A stretch of DNA of 64,000 bases from Paenibacillus wulumuqiensis. Lineage in GTDB: Bacteria > Bacillota > Bacilli > Paenibacillales > Paenibacillaceae. The notes under the pieces were generated by a model. It ran no database searches. It saw only the letters and a list, made by a program, of their open reading frames with translations, and had not been told where the DNA came from. The translations under genes and the position numbers were made by a program. Where the stretch lies: positions 310,001-374,000 of the forward strand of contig NZ_LAQP01000001.1 in assembly GCF_000971965.1 (NCBI RefSeq), in the 5' to 3' direction. The first letter of the stretch is position 1. Each line of letters opens with the position of its first letter. Positions 17,877-27,326 of the stretch are shown piece by piece.

Positions 17877-19607
17877 GTGAAAAAGACGATTGCAGATTCG
17901 GTAGTAGAGACCCTCATAAATGCCGGGGTCAAGCGCATTTTTGGCATTACCGGCGATTCGCTGAATGCGATTATTGATGCGGTACGGCGTTCCGGCAAGA
18001 TCGAATGGATTCATGTTCGTCATGAGGAAGTGGCTGCATTTGCCGCTGGCGCCGAGGCGGAGCTGAATGGAACGATAGCCGTCTGTGCAGGCAGCAGCGG
18101 ACCGGGGAATCTGCATCTGATCAACGGACTCTATGACTGCTATCGCAACCGGGTGCCGGTGCTGGCGATTGCTGCCCATATCCCGAGCGATGAGATTGGG
18201 AGCGGCTACTTCCAGGCGACGCATCCGGAGCTGATTTTCCAGGAGTGCAGTGATTTCTGTGAAGTGATTATGACAGAGAAACAGATGCCGCGTACATTGA
18301 CGATGGCGATTCAGACAGCAATCGCCGGTTCAACCGTATCTGTGGTGGTGCTGCCGGGAGATATTGCCAGTCTCGACGAATCGACCCATGCGGTGCCTGC
18401 CCAGGTCTATCATGCGGCCAAGCCGGTTGTGCTTCCGTCTGAAGAGGAATTGCAGACACTCGCCCGGTATCTGAATGACGGCAAAAAGATTACTCTGTTA
18501 TGTGGTGCAGGCTGCAAAGGCGCTCATGCAGAACTGATGGAGCTATGCAACAGGCTGCAGTCACCGATGGTCGTCGCTCTGCGCGGCAAGGAACATCTGG
18601 AGTACAATAATCCGTATTTTGCCGGTCTGACCGGTCTGATCGGTTATTCCTCGGGGTACCATGCCATGATGGACTGCGATCTGCTGCTGATGCTGGGTAC
18701 GGATTTCCCTTATCGCCAGTTCTATCCGGAAGACGCGACGATTATCCAGCTGGATATCGACTCGTCCCGTCTCGGCAGACGGACCAATATTACACTGGGA
18801 CTGTGCGGAGATGTCAAGGCAACCGTACAGCAGATCCTGCCGCGACTGACTACAGCGCATGATCCCAGTCATCTGCGCAAGTCTGCTGACCGTTATACCA
18901 AAGTACGTGAAGAGCTTAACGAGATGGCTGTCAAAGGCCGTCCCGGACACAAGGGAATGCATCCACAGTACCTGACCAAGGTCGTCAGCGATGCGGCTGC
19001 ACCGGATGCCATATTCACTTGCGACGTTGGAACGCCAACCGTATGGGCAGCTCGTTATCTGGAAATTAGCGAGCAACGCCGTCTGATCGGTTCCTTTAAC
19101 CACGGTACGATGGCCAATGCACTGCCTCAGGCGATCGGGCTGCAGGCTGCCGAGCGCGGACGCCAGGTAATTTCCTTTTCCGGTGATGGCGGTCTCAGTA
19201 TGCTGATGGGTGATCTAATTACGCTCAAGCAGCATAATCTGCCAGTTAAGGTTGTGGTCTTCAATAACAGTGCGCTGAGCTTTGTGGAGCTGGAGATGAA
19301 GGCGGGCGGGTACCTGGAGTCCGGTACGGATCTGCATCAGACCGATTTTGCGGCGGTAGCCAACGCGCTCGGAATCCATGGTATCCGTGTCGAAGATCCG
19401 GAACAGCTGGAAGATGCGGTGCAGCGTACACTGGAACATGATGGTCCAGCCCTGATCGATGCAGTGGTCAATCGTCAGGAGCTGTCCATGCCGCCAACCA
19501 TTACACTGCAGCAGGCCAAAGGATTCTCTCTCTGGATGGCCAAAGCAATTATGAATGGACGCGGTGATGAGCTGATTGATCTGGCGAAAACGAATTTACT
19601 TCGTTAA
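17877..19607 (+). CDS. poxB: pyruvate dehydrogenase (quinone) / pyruvate oxidase PoxB-like
   Basis: 576 residues, thiamine-diphosphate-dependent enzyme closely resembling E. coli PoxB (GVKRIFGITGDSLNAIID; RHEEVAAFAAGAEAEL with the catalytic Glu; CAGSSGPGNLHLINGLYDC). It has the three-domain TPP/FAD fold with the TPP motif SFSGDGGLSMLMGD ending in VFNNSALSF. The E. coli enzyme oxidatively decarboxylates pyruvate to acetate and CO2 and passes electrons to membrane quinone through a C-terminal lipid-binding helix; a short amphipathic tail (ALIDAVVNRQELSMPP onward) is present here. GTG start with AGGAGG nine bases upstream. Monocistronic, with a strong terminator. Confidence 0.9.
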   Translation: MKKTIADSVVETLINAGVKRIFGITGDSLNAIIDAVRRSGKIEWIHVRHEEVAAFAAGAEAELNGTIAVCAGSSGPGNLHLINGLYDCYRNRVPVLAIAAHIPSDEIGSGYFQATHPELIFQECSDFCEVIMTEKQMPRTLTMAIQTAIAGSTVSVVVLPGDIASLDESTHAVPAQVYHAAKPVVLPSEEELQTLARYLNDGKKITLLCGAGCKGAHAELMELCNRLQSPMVVALRGKEHLEYNNPYFAGLTGLIGYSSGYHAMMDCDLLLMLGTDFPYRQFYPEDATIIQLDIDSSRLGRRTNITLGLCGDVKATVQQILPRLTTAHDPSHLRKSADRYTKVREELNEMAVKGRPGHKGMHPQYLTKVVSDAAAPDAIFTCDVGTPTVWAARYLEISEQRRLIGSFNHGTMANALPQAIGLQAAERGRQVISFSGDGGLSMLMGDLITLKQHNLPVKVVVFNNSALSFVELEMKAGGYLESGTDLHQTDFAAVANALGIHGIRVEDPEQLEDAVQRTLEHDGPALIDAVVNRQELSMPPTITLQQAKGFSLWMAKAIMNGRGDELIDLAKTNLLR

Positions 19608-19615
19608 TATCTGTC

Positions 19616-19657
19616 AATAGAGACAGCTGTTCCATTCAGCAGCTGTCTCTATTTTTT
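19616..19657 (+). terminator. terminator after poxB
   Basis: A 14-bp perfect stem, AATAGAGACAGCTG (19616-19629) with CAGCTGTCTCTATT (19640-19653), followed by TTTT. Confidence 0.92.
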
Positions 19658-19812
19658 ACATAATTTGAATTTACTTGATATAAATATGTTAATAATTATT
19701 TATAAATACAGTCAACTTAGATGTATTCATTAAAATTTGATGCAATATTTTTCGGGTTTAAGATATACTGAAGTTTAGAATACACATTGTCCTCTTCAAG
19801 AAAGGAGCTATT

Positions 19813-20640
19813 ATGTCTAATATCCTGAGTCGAAATAATGTAAGAGTGACAGGGCAGGGAAGTCAGCCCATTGTTTTTGCTCATGGTTTTGGATGTGACC
19901 AAAGTATGTGGCGATTCGTCGTCCCTGCCTTTGAAGAAAATTACAAGGTGGTTTTATTTGATCATATTGGCTCTGGAAAATCCGATCTGCAGGCTTATGA
20001 ATATGATCGCCATAATCAGCTTACCGGTTATGCAGAAGATATGCTGCAGATTTGTGATGTTCTCCAGCTGGAAAATCCGATATTTATTGGCCACTCGGTA
20101 AGTGGTATGATTGGTTTGCTTGCTTCATTATGCAGACCCGGTTATTTTAAAAATCTGATCCTGATTGCTCCTTCGCCTCGATACATCAATGATTTACCCG
20201 ATTACATAGGCGGTTTTGAACAAAAGGATATCGAAGAACTTCTTTCGTTAATGAAGCAAAATCATACAAGCTGGGCCAGCTTTCTGGCACCAATCGCCAT
20301 GGGCAACCCGGATCAACCGGAGTTGACTGCGGAATTACATGAGAGCTTTTGCATGTCTGATCCGGTTATTATACAGCAGTTTGCCGAGATTACTTTCATG
20401 TCGGATTATCGTTCCTCGCTGCAGTATGTGACAACACCGGCACTTATTTTGCAATGTGATCAGGATTATATTGCTCCCCTTGAAGTGGGTGCTTATATGC
20501 ATCAGCAGATTCCACAGAGTATATTTCAACTAATGGATGCAACCGGACATTGTCCTCATATGAGCCATCCCGACGAGACTATTTTCTTGATTAAAGAATA
20601 TCTCGCTCAGTTCGTCGCGGAAACGGAGATGTCCAGCTGA
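19813..20640 (+). CDS. rsbQ: RsbQ-like alpha/beta hydrolase
   Basis: 275 residues, clearly RsbQ/KAI2/D14-type: LSRNNVRVTGQGSQPIVFAHGFGCDQS, nucleophile in FIGHSVSGMIGLLAS, Asp in LQCDQDYIAP, His in GHCPHMSHPDETI. In Bacillus subtilis RsbQ acts with the PAS-phosphatase RsbP to activate the energy-stress branch of the SigB response, probably by handling a small hydrophobic ligand for the PAS domain. SD AAAGGAG precedes the ATG. Its stop overlaps the start of the PAS gene by one base (TGATG), so the two are translationally coupled. Confidence 0.93.
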   Translation: MSNILSRNNVRVTGQGSQPIVFAHGFGCDQSMWRFVVPAFEENYKVVLFDHIGSGKSDLQAYEYDRHNQLTGYAEDMLQICDVLQLENPIFIGHSVSGMIGLLASLCRPGYFKNLILIAPSPRYINDLPDYIGGFEQKDIEELLSLMKQNHTSWASFLAPIAMGNPDQPELTAELHESFCMSDPVIIQQFAEITFMSDYRSSLQYVTTPALILQCDQDYIAPLEVGAYMHQQIPQSIFQLMDATGHCPHMSHPDETIFLIKEYLAQFVAETEMSS

Positions 20641-21164
20641 TGGCGGAACAACCAGAGCAGATATTTTGCGGCTATATGTCACTATCTTCTGATCATCATA
20701 TTACAGCTGCAAACGAAAAGCTGCTTCTGCTGCTTGGTTATAATCAGAATGGCCTCTATGGTTGTCACTTTGAATCCATTCTTACCCGTGCAAGCCGTCT
20801 TTTTTATCAAATGTATTTTATTCCACATATTCGTTTGAATGCCCATATTGAAGCCATTCAGCTTGCGATAAAGTCGGGAAATGATACAGAAATCCCATTT
20901 CTTATTAATGCAAGGCTTCGTGAACGGGCTGGCATGCCTGTGTACGAGTTGATATTGCTCCCTATAAATCAGGATATAGACCACCAAGAGCAGATTCAGC
21001 TTTTAAGGCTGGAAGCGAAGCGGCTGCAAAGCAAGCTGGGCATAATGAAAGATCACATAGCAAGTTCAACAGACCATCAGGATGAAATGACTCAACAGAT
21101 CGATTTGCAGGAACAAACGCTTGAATTAATGGAATCCTATGCAAAAAGGTCCAAAAGGGACTGA
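20640..21164 (+). CDS. RsbP-like PAS protein lacking the PP2C phosphatase domain
   Basis: 174 residues. Residues about 1-110 match the PAS domain of Bacillus RsbP (CGYMSLSSDHHITAANEKLL, LFYQMYFIPHIRLNAHIEAI, EIPFLINARLRE); residues about 115-170 are a coiled coil. Bacillus RsbP continues into a PP2C phosphatase that dephosphorylates RsbV. Here the frame stops after the coil and a promoter plus T-box leader begin within a few bases, leaving no remnant of a phosphatase. It may signal to a separate protein through the coil. Start ATG overlaps the rsbQ stop. Confidence 0.8.
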   Translation: MAEQPEQIFCGYMSLSSDHHITAANEKLLLLLGYNQNGLYGCHFESILTRASRLFYQMYFIPHIRLNAHIEAIQLAIKSGNDTEIPFLINARLRERAGMPVYELILLPINQDIDHQEQIQLLRLEAKRLQSKLGIMKDHIASSTDHQDEMTQQIDLQEQTLELMESYAKRSKRD

Positions 21165-21170
21165 TCCCTC

Positions 21171-21200
21171 TTGACAGCTTAGCAGCGGATCAAGTAATCT
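21171..21200 (+). promoter_or_regulatory. sigma-A-type promoter of the proS T-box transcript
   Basis: TTGACA (21171-21176), an 18-base spacer and TAATCT (21195-21200). Transcription would start near 21207, giving a leader of about 350 bases before proS. Confidence 0.6.
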
Positions 21201-21229
21201 CTATACTAACTTATTTTAGAAAATATGGA

Positions 21230-21525
21230 ATTGATCATGTGTCATCGTGTTGATACCAAATTGCCATGATCAGGATCCCTGGTTCTTCCATCGCTGTCCA
21301 GAGAGGAAACCCACCGGCTGCAAGGTTCCCCGCCGCGACTGAACCCGGCCCTATCCTGTGAGCTGCAATACAGGCAAAAGATGTACTTGAACTTCTGTGC
21401 CTGTCATTGCCGGATGCCTCCGTTAACGGCTGAAGGATTATGTTATCCTGCATTCCATGCGGATTCATAATCGAAATTAGGGTGGTACCACGACGCATTC
21501 GTCCCTGACGGATGCGTCTTTTTGT
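21230..21525 (+). promoter_or_regulatory. T-box riboswitch leader of proS
   Basis: The T-box core AGGGTGGTACCACG lies at 21478-21491. It is followed by a 12-bp terminator stem (GACGCATTCGTC 21492-21503 with GACGGATGCGTC 21507-21518) and five T. The stem I region includes the typical CCAGAGAGGAAACCCA segment followed by a GGCTG block near 21297-21325. T-box leaders read uncharged tRNA through a specifier codon and, when bound, form an antiterminator that overlaps the T-box core. Given proS downstream the specifier should be a proline codon; I did not fix its position. Confidence 0.9.
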
Positions 21526-21558
21526 TGTTATACACTTATTTCACGGGAGGAACTTATC

Positions 21559-23364
21559 ATGAAACAGAGTCAACTGCTAGCCGTCACGCTGCGCGAATCT
21601 CCTGGGGATGTCGAGGCAGCCAGCCACCGTCTGCTGCTGCGGGCAGGCTATATTCGCCAGCTCGCCGCAGGAATCTATACGTATCTGCCGCTCGGACGCA
21701 TCGTACTGCGTAGAATAGAACAGATTATCTGTGAAGAGATGGATAGAACCGGTGCACAGGAAGTGCTGCTGCCGGCGATGCAGCCTGCAGAGCTGTGGCA
21801 GGAATCCGGTCGCTACGAGGTGTATGGCGAAGAACTGATCCGTTTGCAGGATCGGCACCAGCGGGACTTCGTACTCGGACCAACCCATGAGGAAGTGATC
21901 ACGGATCTGATCCGCAGCGAAGTGGGTTCCTACCGTCAGCTGCCGGTTACTCTGTATCAGATTCAGACCAAGTACCGGGATGAAAGGCGTCCACGATCCG
22001 GTCTGCTGCGTGGAAGGGAATTTCTGATGAAGGATGCCTATTCCTTTGCAGCGGATGAAGAGACGATGCAGCAGGCGTATATGCGTATGTATGAAGCCTA
22101 TCACCATATTTTTGAACGCTGCGGGCTGGATTTCCGAGCGGTAGAAGCGGATGCCGGTACGATTGGAGGAGAGGGCAGCACCCATGAGTTTACGGCAATT
22201 ACGGAGGCGGGAGAGGATACCATCGTCGTCTGTACACACTGCGAATATGCCGCCAATCTGGAAAAGGCTGAGTCCGCATCGGAAGCTTTTGTACAGTCAT
22301 CCGGCAGTAATGGCACCATAGCCTTTACCGGGGAAGAGATTATGATTCCACATACAACCGATATCGATACCTCTACGCTTGATGCCGATTCTATAGCAAG
22401 TCGGTCGCCTGAGCATTTTCATACGCCAGGTCTGCGCAGTATTGCCCAGCTGACCGAGTCACTATCGATCACACCGGACCGAATTATCAAAACAGTGATC
22501 TTTCTGGCCGATCAGGAGCCGGTTGCGGTGCTTATTCGCGGCGATGAGGAGATTAATGAGATCAAGGTCAAAAATTATCTGCAGGCTGACGAGCTGATTA
22601 TCGCAGATATGGAGACCGTACAGCAGGTAACCGGGGCTCCTGCCGGATTCGTCGGTCCTTATGGACTACGGCATGCCCGTCTGACCTGGCTGGCAGACGA
22701 TTCGATACTTTCGTTGCAGAACGCGATCTCCGGAGGCAACCAGGAAGATTACCATTATCGTTATGTGGATGTACAGCGCGATCTGCTGCACCAGCTTCAG
22801 CATATCGGAGATTTCCGTAATGTCCGCGAAGGGGACCGATGTCCTCGTTGCCGAGAAGGAAGTATTCATTTTCAGCGCGGGATCGAAGTCGGGCATGTCT
22901 TTCAGCTGGGAGACAAATACAGCGCAGCGATGAATGCAAACTATATCGATTCATCCGGACGAGAGCAGCCGATCCGTATGGGCTGTTACGGTATCGGGGT
23001 ATCCCGACTGGTGGCTGCGATTGTGGAGCAGCATCATGATGAGCAGGGGATCTGCTGGCCTGCATCCATTGCGCCTTATCTGGTGCATCTTATCCCGATC
23101 TCTGTCCGGGATGATCAGCAGATGAGAATAGCCATGGAGCTTTATGACCGATTGTATCAAGCTCGCTGTGAGGTGCTTCTGGATGATCGTGACGAACGGA
23201 CAGGCGTGAAGTTCAAGGATTCCGACCTGATCGGAATTCCCCTGCGCATCGTTATAGGCAAAGGAGCAGCTGCAGGAGAAGTGGAGTACGTAGAGCGGAG
23301 CTCAGGTATCCGGGAGCAGATGACTGTGGAAGGAGTAATCCGGCGTATCGGGCAGCAGAGGTAA
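21559..23364 (+). CDS. proS: prolyl-tRNA synthetase
   Basis: 601 residues, class II bacterial-type ProRS. Visible: MKQSQLLAVTLRESPGDVE N-terminus; RAGYIRQLAAGIYTYLPLG; motif 2 with TKYRDERRPRSGLLRGREF; an inserted editing (INS) domain at about residues 230-390; motif 3 with GCYGIGVSRLVAAIVEQHHD; and a C-terminal anticodon-binding domain (about 470-600). It charges tRNA-Pro and edits mischarged Ala. SD GGGAGG lies before the ATG. Expression is controlled by the T-box just upstream. Whether this is the only proS in the genome cannot be seen here. Confidence 0.95.
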   Translation: MKQSQLLAVTLRESPGDVEAASHRLLLRAGYIRQLAAGIYTYLPLGRIVLRRIEQIICEEMDRTGAQEVLLPAMQPAELWQESGRYEVYGEELIRLQDRHQRDFVLGPTHEEVITDLIRSEVGSYRQLPVTLYQIQTKYRDERRPRSGLLRGREFLMKDAYSFAADEETMQQAYMRMYEAYHHIFERCGLDFRAVEADAGTIGGEGSTHEFTAITEAGEDTIVVCTHCEYAANLEKAESASEAFVQSSGSNGTIAFTGEEIMIPHTTDIDTSTLDADSIASRSPEHFHTPGLRSIAQLTESLSITPDRIIKTVIFLADQEPVAVLIRGDEEINEIKVKNYLQADELIIADMETVQQVTGAPAGFVGPYGLRHARLTWLADDSILSLQNAISGGNQEDYHYRYVDVQRDLLHQLQHIGDFRNVREGDRCPRCREGSIHFQRGIEVGHVFQLGDKYSAAMNANYIDSSGREQPIRMGCYGIGVSRLVAAIVEQHHDEQGICWPASIAPYLVHLIPISVRDDQQMRIAMELYDRLYQARCEVLLDDRDERTGVKFKDSDLIGIPLRIVIGKGAAAGEVEYVERSSGIREQMTVEGVIRRIGQQR

Positions 23365-23651
23365 ACCGGGAACGACGTTAATCGGCAATTTTTTACCATA
23401 TGGTATTACAGGCAGAGTGGTATGGATGATTCCGGATTATTATACAGGTGAACCGGTACGCTGTAAGCCTTCACAGATGTGCCGGTGTCTGCCTATATGG
23501 GAATTTGCATTTTTTTGATAGGGGCCATCAATAGTCGGTATATGGATTCAAAATAAATATTACTTTTAATAAAGGTTTTAAAAAGTCTGGAGCTGGTGAT
23601 ATGATAGATGCTGAATCAGCAGATATTCCATAGATGGGGGTTATCGTACAT

Positions 23652-24890
23652 ATGGCAACACTGTTTCTGATTGTAATCTATTTATCCTTTATCAGTCTGG
23701 GTATTCCGGATTCCATGCTGGGAGCGGCCTGGCCGGTTATGCATCAGTATATTCATGCTCCGATGGGAGCAGCCGGTACGCTGTCGGTTATCGCATCAGT
23801 CGGCACGATTATTTCCAGCCTGGCGAGCGGCAAGCTGCTGGAGAAGCTGGGTACCGGTCTGGTCACACTAATCAGCTGCTGTCTGACTGCCGGAGCGCTG
23901 CTAGGCTTTTCCTTTGTCCCGTCATTGACATGGCTGGCGGTGCTGGCAATTCCACTCGGGATTGGAGCGGGAGCAGTGGACTCGGGACTGAATCATTATG
24001 TTGCTGCCCATTATCAGGCCCACCATATGAGCTGGCTGCACTGCTTCTGGGGCGTAGGGGCAACGTCCGGGCCTATCATTATGTCCTACTATATGGGAAC
24101 AGACAGTTCCTGGAGAGGCGGATATCAGGCGGTGGCGATGATCCAGTTCGGGCTGGTCATTATTCTGCTGATGACTCTTCCGCTCTGGAACAAGGTCGCC
24201 CGGCTGCAGCAGGAAGCACGGGCAAGGGAGAAATTTTCTGCTGATCCGCATGCGAATGAAGTATCGTCAGCGGCAGATGAATCGCAAGATACCACCAACT
24301 CATCATCGAAATCGGTTACACATCCGCTGCGTATCCGCGGTGTGAGCTTTACGCTGCTGACCTTTCTTTTTTACTGTGGAGCGGAAGCGACTGTAGGGCT
24401 GTGGGGAGCGAGCTTCCTCGTTGGGGACCGGGGGATTACACCGGAGACTGCAGCCGGATGGGTGTCACTGTACTTTGGAGGGATTACGCTGGGCAGACTG
24501 ATTACCGGCTTCCTGACACTGCAGATAGCCAACCGAAAATTGATTCTGATTGGCCAACTTGTGGCTGTATTGGGGGGCATATTGCTGGTTCTGCCGCTGC
24601 CGCCTATTCTGCTCATGAGCGGACTGATCCTAATCGGTCTCGGATTTGCTCCGATCTTCCCGGGACTGCTGCATGAGACACCTGCCCGATTTGGTGAAAA
24701 GAATTCAGCGCGGCTGATGGGCTATCAGCTGGCTGCAGCCTATATAGGCATTACGATTTTGCCGCCGCTGTTCGGATTGGTCGCTGCTTATATTCAGATC
24801 GGGTTGTTTCCTGCCGTCGTACTCGCCTATATTGTAATTATGCTGTTCTCCTCGGAACGGGTGAGCCAGAAACTGAAGTACGCACAGTAA
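23652..24890 (+). CDS. MFS transporter (FucP/YfkF-like)
   Basis: About 412 residues with twelve hydrophobic segments, broken at about residues 190-225 by a hydrophilic Ser/Asp/Glu-rich cytoplasmic loop, as in the major facilitator superfamily. The pattern IDSMLGAAWPVM-like start (SLGIPDSMLGAAWPVMHQ), GSGLNHYV-type helix (VDSGLNHYVAAHY) and HxxWGVGA-type segment (LHCFWGVGATSGPI) resembles sugar-transporting FucP-like members. I take the ATG at 23652 because GGGGGT lies upstream; an in-frame ATG at 23634 has no visible ribosome site. Substrate unknown; no linked catabolic gene. Confidence 0.8.
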   Translation: MATLFLIVIYLSFISLGIPDSMLGAAWPVMHQYIHAPMGAAGTLSVIASVGTIISSLASGKLLEKLGTGLVTLISCCLTAGALLGFSFVPSLTWLAVLAIPLGIGAGAVDSGLNHYVAAHYQAHHMSWLHCFWGVGATSGPIIMSYYMGTDSSWRGGYQAVAMIQFGLVIILLMTLPLWNKVARLQQEARAREKFSADPHANEVSSAADESQDTTNSSSKSVTHPLRIRGVSFTLLTFLFYCGAEATVGLWGASFLVGDRGITPETAAGWVSLYFGGITLGRLITGFLTLQIANRKLILIGQLVAVLGGILLVLPLPPILLMSGLILIGLGFAPIFPGLLHETPARFGEKNSARLMGYQLAAAYIGITILPPLFGLVAAYIQIGLFPAVVLAYIVIMLFSSERVSQKLKYAQ

Positions 24891-24941
24891 GGACAAACAT
24901 TCATCAGGCTGGATAATTCATTTATCCTGTTCATTCTCGGC

Positions 24942-24982
24942 AAACCTCTGGCTGATCTGTATGCAGCTGGAGGTTTTTTTAT
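24942..24982 (+). terminator. terminator after the MFS gene
   Basis: AAACCTCTGGCTG (24942-24954) pairs with CAGCTGGAGGTTT (24964-24976, two G-T pairs), followed by a T-run. Confidence 0.85.
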
Positions 24983-25186
24983 GTGGAGATTCCAGAATGT
25001 TATATCTTTTTTACACTAAAAACAGAAATCCATTCATTGACACCCAAATATAAAATATGTAAAATAACCACATGTTTGATAACGTTTACATAACAACATC
25101 AGCATATTCTTATATAAGGATAGCTGTACAAAGGGTAGCGATCAAGCAGCCGTGCAGTCTAATACAATCGATAAAGGAGACTTGTT

Positions 25187-26149
25187 ATGAGAAAAAACAG
25201 ATTATGGCTTATGCTTCAAATGGTAAGTATTGCAGCAATTCTGGCAATGGTATTCCCTACTTCAGCACCGGTAATGGCCGCAGACGGAAGCGGAACAACT
25301 GCCAGCATTGCCGATATTCTGAAAAATCAGCAGGCTGATGGTGGCTGGAAAAAAAATTACTCCGAGACCAGCGGCGACTGGGCCAAATCCACCATTGATA
25401 ACAAAGCCACCTATACGGAGATCCGCCGACTGGCAAGCGAGTACACCAAAACCGGTAATACCCAGTATTCTGCAGCTGCTGTCAAAGGCATTAACTTCCT
25501 GCTGAAGATGCAGTATGCAAATGGCGGTTGGCCGCAGGTCTATCAGGGCAGCGGTTATCATCAGCATATTACTTACAATGACAACGCCATGATCAGTGTC
25601 ATGACCCTGCTGGATGAAGTTGCCGGGAAAAAGGGCGACTTTGCTTTCATCGACAGTACACTGGCAGGCAAAAGCAAACAGGCGGTCGACAAAGGCATCG
25701 ACTGCATTCTGAAATCGCAGGTTGTATCCGGCGGCAAACTGACCGTCTGGGGGCAGCAGCATGATGCGAGTACACTGAAGCCTGCAGGCGCGCGCATTTA
25801 TGAAGTACCTTCTCTGAGTGCCAGCGAGAGCACCGGTATTGTTACTTTTCTGAAGACACGGCCGGCAACCTCCCAGATTACAGCCTCCATCAAAGCGGCT
25901 GCAGACTGGTTCAAAGCTGTGTAAATTACCGGTGTCCGCGTAGTGAAGACAAGCTCTGATGTTACTGTCGTCAGCGATCCGAGTGTAACCACACCGATCT
26001 GGGCACGCTTCTACGAGCTGAACACCAACAAGCCAATCTTCGTCGGCCGTGACGGTGTAGTGAAATACCAGCTCAAGGATATCGACCAGGAAAGACGGAC
26101 CGGTTATGCCTGGTACGGCAACTGGCCATCCAAGCTGGGAATCAATTAG
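25187..26149 (+). pseudogene. pelA: pectate lyase family PL10, interrupted by an in-frame TAA
   Basis: Frame 25187-25924 encodes 245 residues: a signal peptide (about 1-31, ending PVMAA), then PL10 pectate lyase sequence (NQQADGGWKKNY, KATYTEIRRLASEY, GGWPQVYQGSGYHQHITYND, VWGQQHDASTLKP, ARIYEVPSLSASESTGIV). A TAA at 25922-25924 stops it. The same frame then continues without further stops to 26149 with the expected C-terminal part (ITGVRVVKTSSDV, ARFYELNTNKPIFVGRDGV, ERRTGYAWYGNWPSK). One base change in one codon would restore an enzyme of 320 residues. The intact family cleaves polygalacturonate by beta-elimination outside the cell. SD AAAGGAG precedes the ATG. Confidence 0.85.
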
Positions 26150-26172
26150 AATACTGTATTTGGGTATAACCA

Positions 26173-26227
26173 AATAACGGCAAAAAGCTTCTTTCCTACG
26201 AAAAGGAAGAAGCTTTTTGCCGTTATT
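26173..26227. terminator. bidirectional terminator between pectate lyase and VanY-like gene
   Basis: A long inverted repeat (AATAACGGCAAAAAGCTTCT, then TTCCT, against its complement ending at 26227) with A- and T-runs on both sides. It serves the converging genes on both strands. Confidence 0.9.
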
Positions 26228-26277
26228 ACAAAGACATCGGCAGTATGCTGTGAAGATTCCAGCCACCGTCTCCTTAT

Positions 26278-27096
26278 TCAGGAGGAAGGAGATGATGCAG
26301 TGGACTGCTGGGCGGTATATTCTTCCAGCGTCAGCTGCTTGCGACTGATCTCGCCTGCTATGCTCTTGCCTACATAGCGCAGATGCCATGGTTCATACGT
26401 ATAGCCGGTAATGCTTTCTTTGCCTTTGGGATAGCGGATAATGAATCCGTAAGCAGGGGCATTTTTGGCGAGCCATTTGGCTTCCTTGGTTCCGGCAAAG
26501 CAGCCGGTGGCTGCACAGCGACCATTGGAGCCGCTCACATCGATAGCCAGTCCGGTCTCGTGTTCACTCGTGCCTGGATAAGCGCTGTACGTACGGGCTT
26601 TGGCTTCTCCATCCCGGCGTACATAGCCTTCGAAGATGGCTTTCTGACGGGCATGGGAGCGATAGGCGGAGACGCCTGCCAGCGGCACACGATCCTGATC
26701 GGCTGCGGCGAACATCTGCTTCAGGGCAGCTGCGGCTTCTTTGCGCATTTTGCGCTTTTCGATCTTTTCCTTGAATGTGAAGCGTACATCCGCATACACC
26801 AGATCACGGGGTGTATAATTTTCCGGCAGTTTGTTCTGTTTGTTCACGAGTACATCGATTGCTTCCGGATGAGTGACCGTTTTCATTGTAGTTGTACCGG
26901 TCTTGCTCGCAGATAACCGGGAAGCGGCTGCCTCTGTATTGCCCGGAACGGTCTTATGATCATTTACCGAAAGGGTATGTACCTGAGCAGGCGCAGAGGC
27001 AACTGAGTTCTGTGCGGCCATGGTATTGCTGCTGCAGCCGGCCAGCAGACAGATTGCACTGAGAGCTGCGATTCGCATTGCTTGTTGGTTCATCAT
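26278..27096 (-). CDS. VanY-like D-alanyl-D-alanine carboxypeptidase, lipoprotein
   Basis: 272 residues. The N-terminus has a lipobox L-L-A-G-C with lipidated C21, so it is anchored on the outer face of the membrane. A Ser/Thr-rich linker (about 25-85) precedes an M15B peptidase domain with AGVSAYRSHARQ, the zinc motif SEHETGLAIDVSG, and EPWHLRYVG. This family trims the terminal D-Ala of peptidoglycan stem peptides. AAGGAG stands before a double ATG. It is divergent from the oxidoreductase gene and not next to resistance genes (no vanRSHAX), so a housekeeping cell-wall role is more likely than vancomycin resistance. Confidence 0.88.
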   Translation of the reverse strand: MMNQQAMRIAALSAICLLAGCSSNTMAAQNSVASAPAQVHTLSVNDHKTVPGNTEAAASRLSASKTGTTTMKTVTHPEAIDVLVNKQNKLPENYTPRDLVYADVRFTFKEKIEKRKMRKEAAAALKQMFAAADQDRVPLAGVSAYRSHARQKAIFEGYVRRDGEAKARTYSAYPGTSEHETGLAIDVSGSNGRCAATGCFAGTKEAKWLAKNAPAYGFIIRYPKGKESITGYTYEPWHLRYVGKSIAGEISRKQLTLEEYTAQQSTASSPSS

Positions 27097-27326
27097 GTGT
27101 AGTTCTCCTTTTCTAAGCGGGTATGCCAGGGTTGCTCCTGATCAACTATAAACAGTATACCGTATACATGTATCCATCCTGACACGACATTGTATCCATA
27201 TCGTATCGAACTTGCTGCCATTTTGTAAATGTCGGACCTCAATTCATCATGAACTTCATTCCCACTCATGCTAAGATAGTATAGCGTATAATCACAGAGA
27301 TCTGGACAGAGAGAGGAACAGGAGTA

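Noticed and set aside
21577-22239. Minus-strand ORF of 220 codons opposite proS
   Set aside because: Antisense to a clearly intact synthetase gene, no motif.
26278-27096. Considered a vancomycin resistance function for the VanY-like protein
   Set aside because: No vanR, vanS, vanH, vanA or vanX genes are in the neighbourhood; M15B carboxypeptidases are common cell-wall enzymes.
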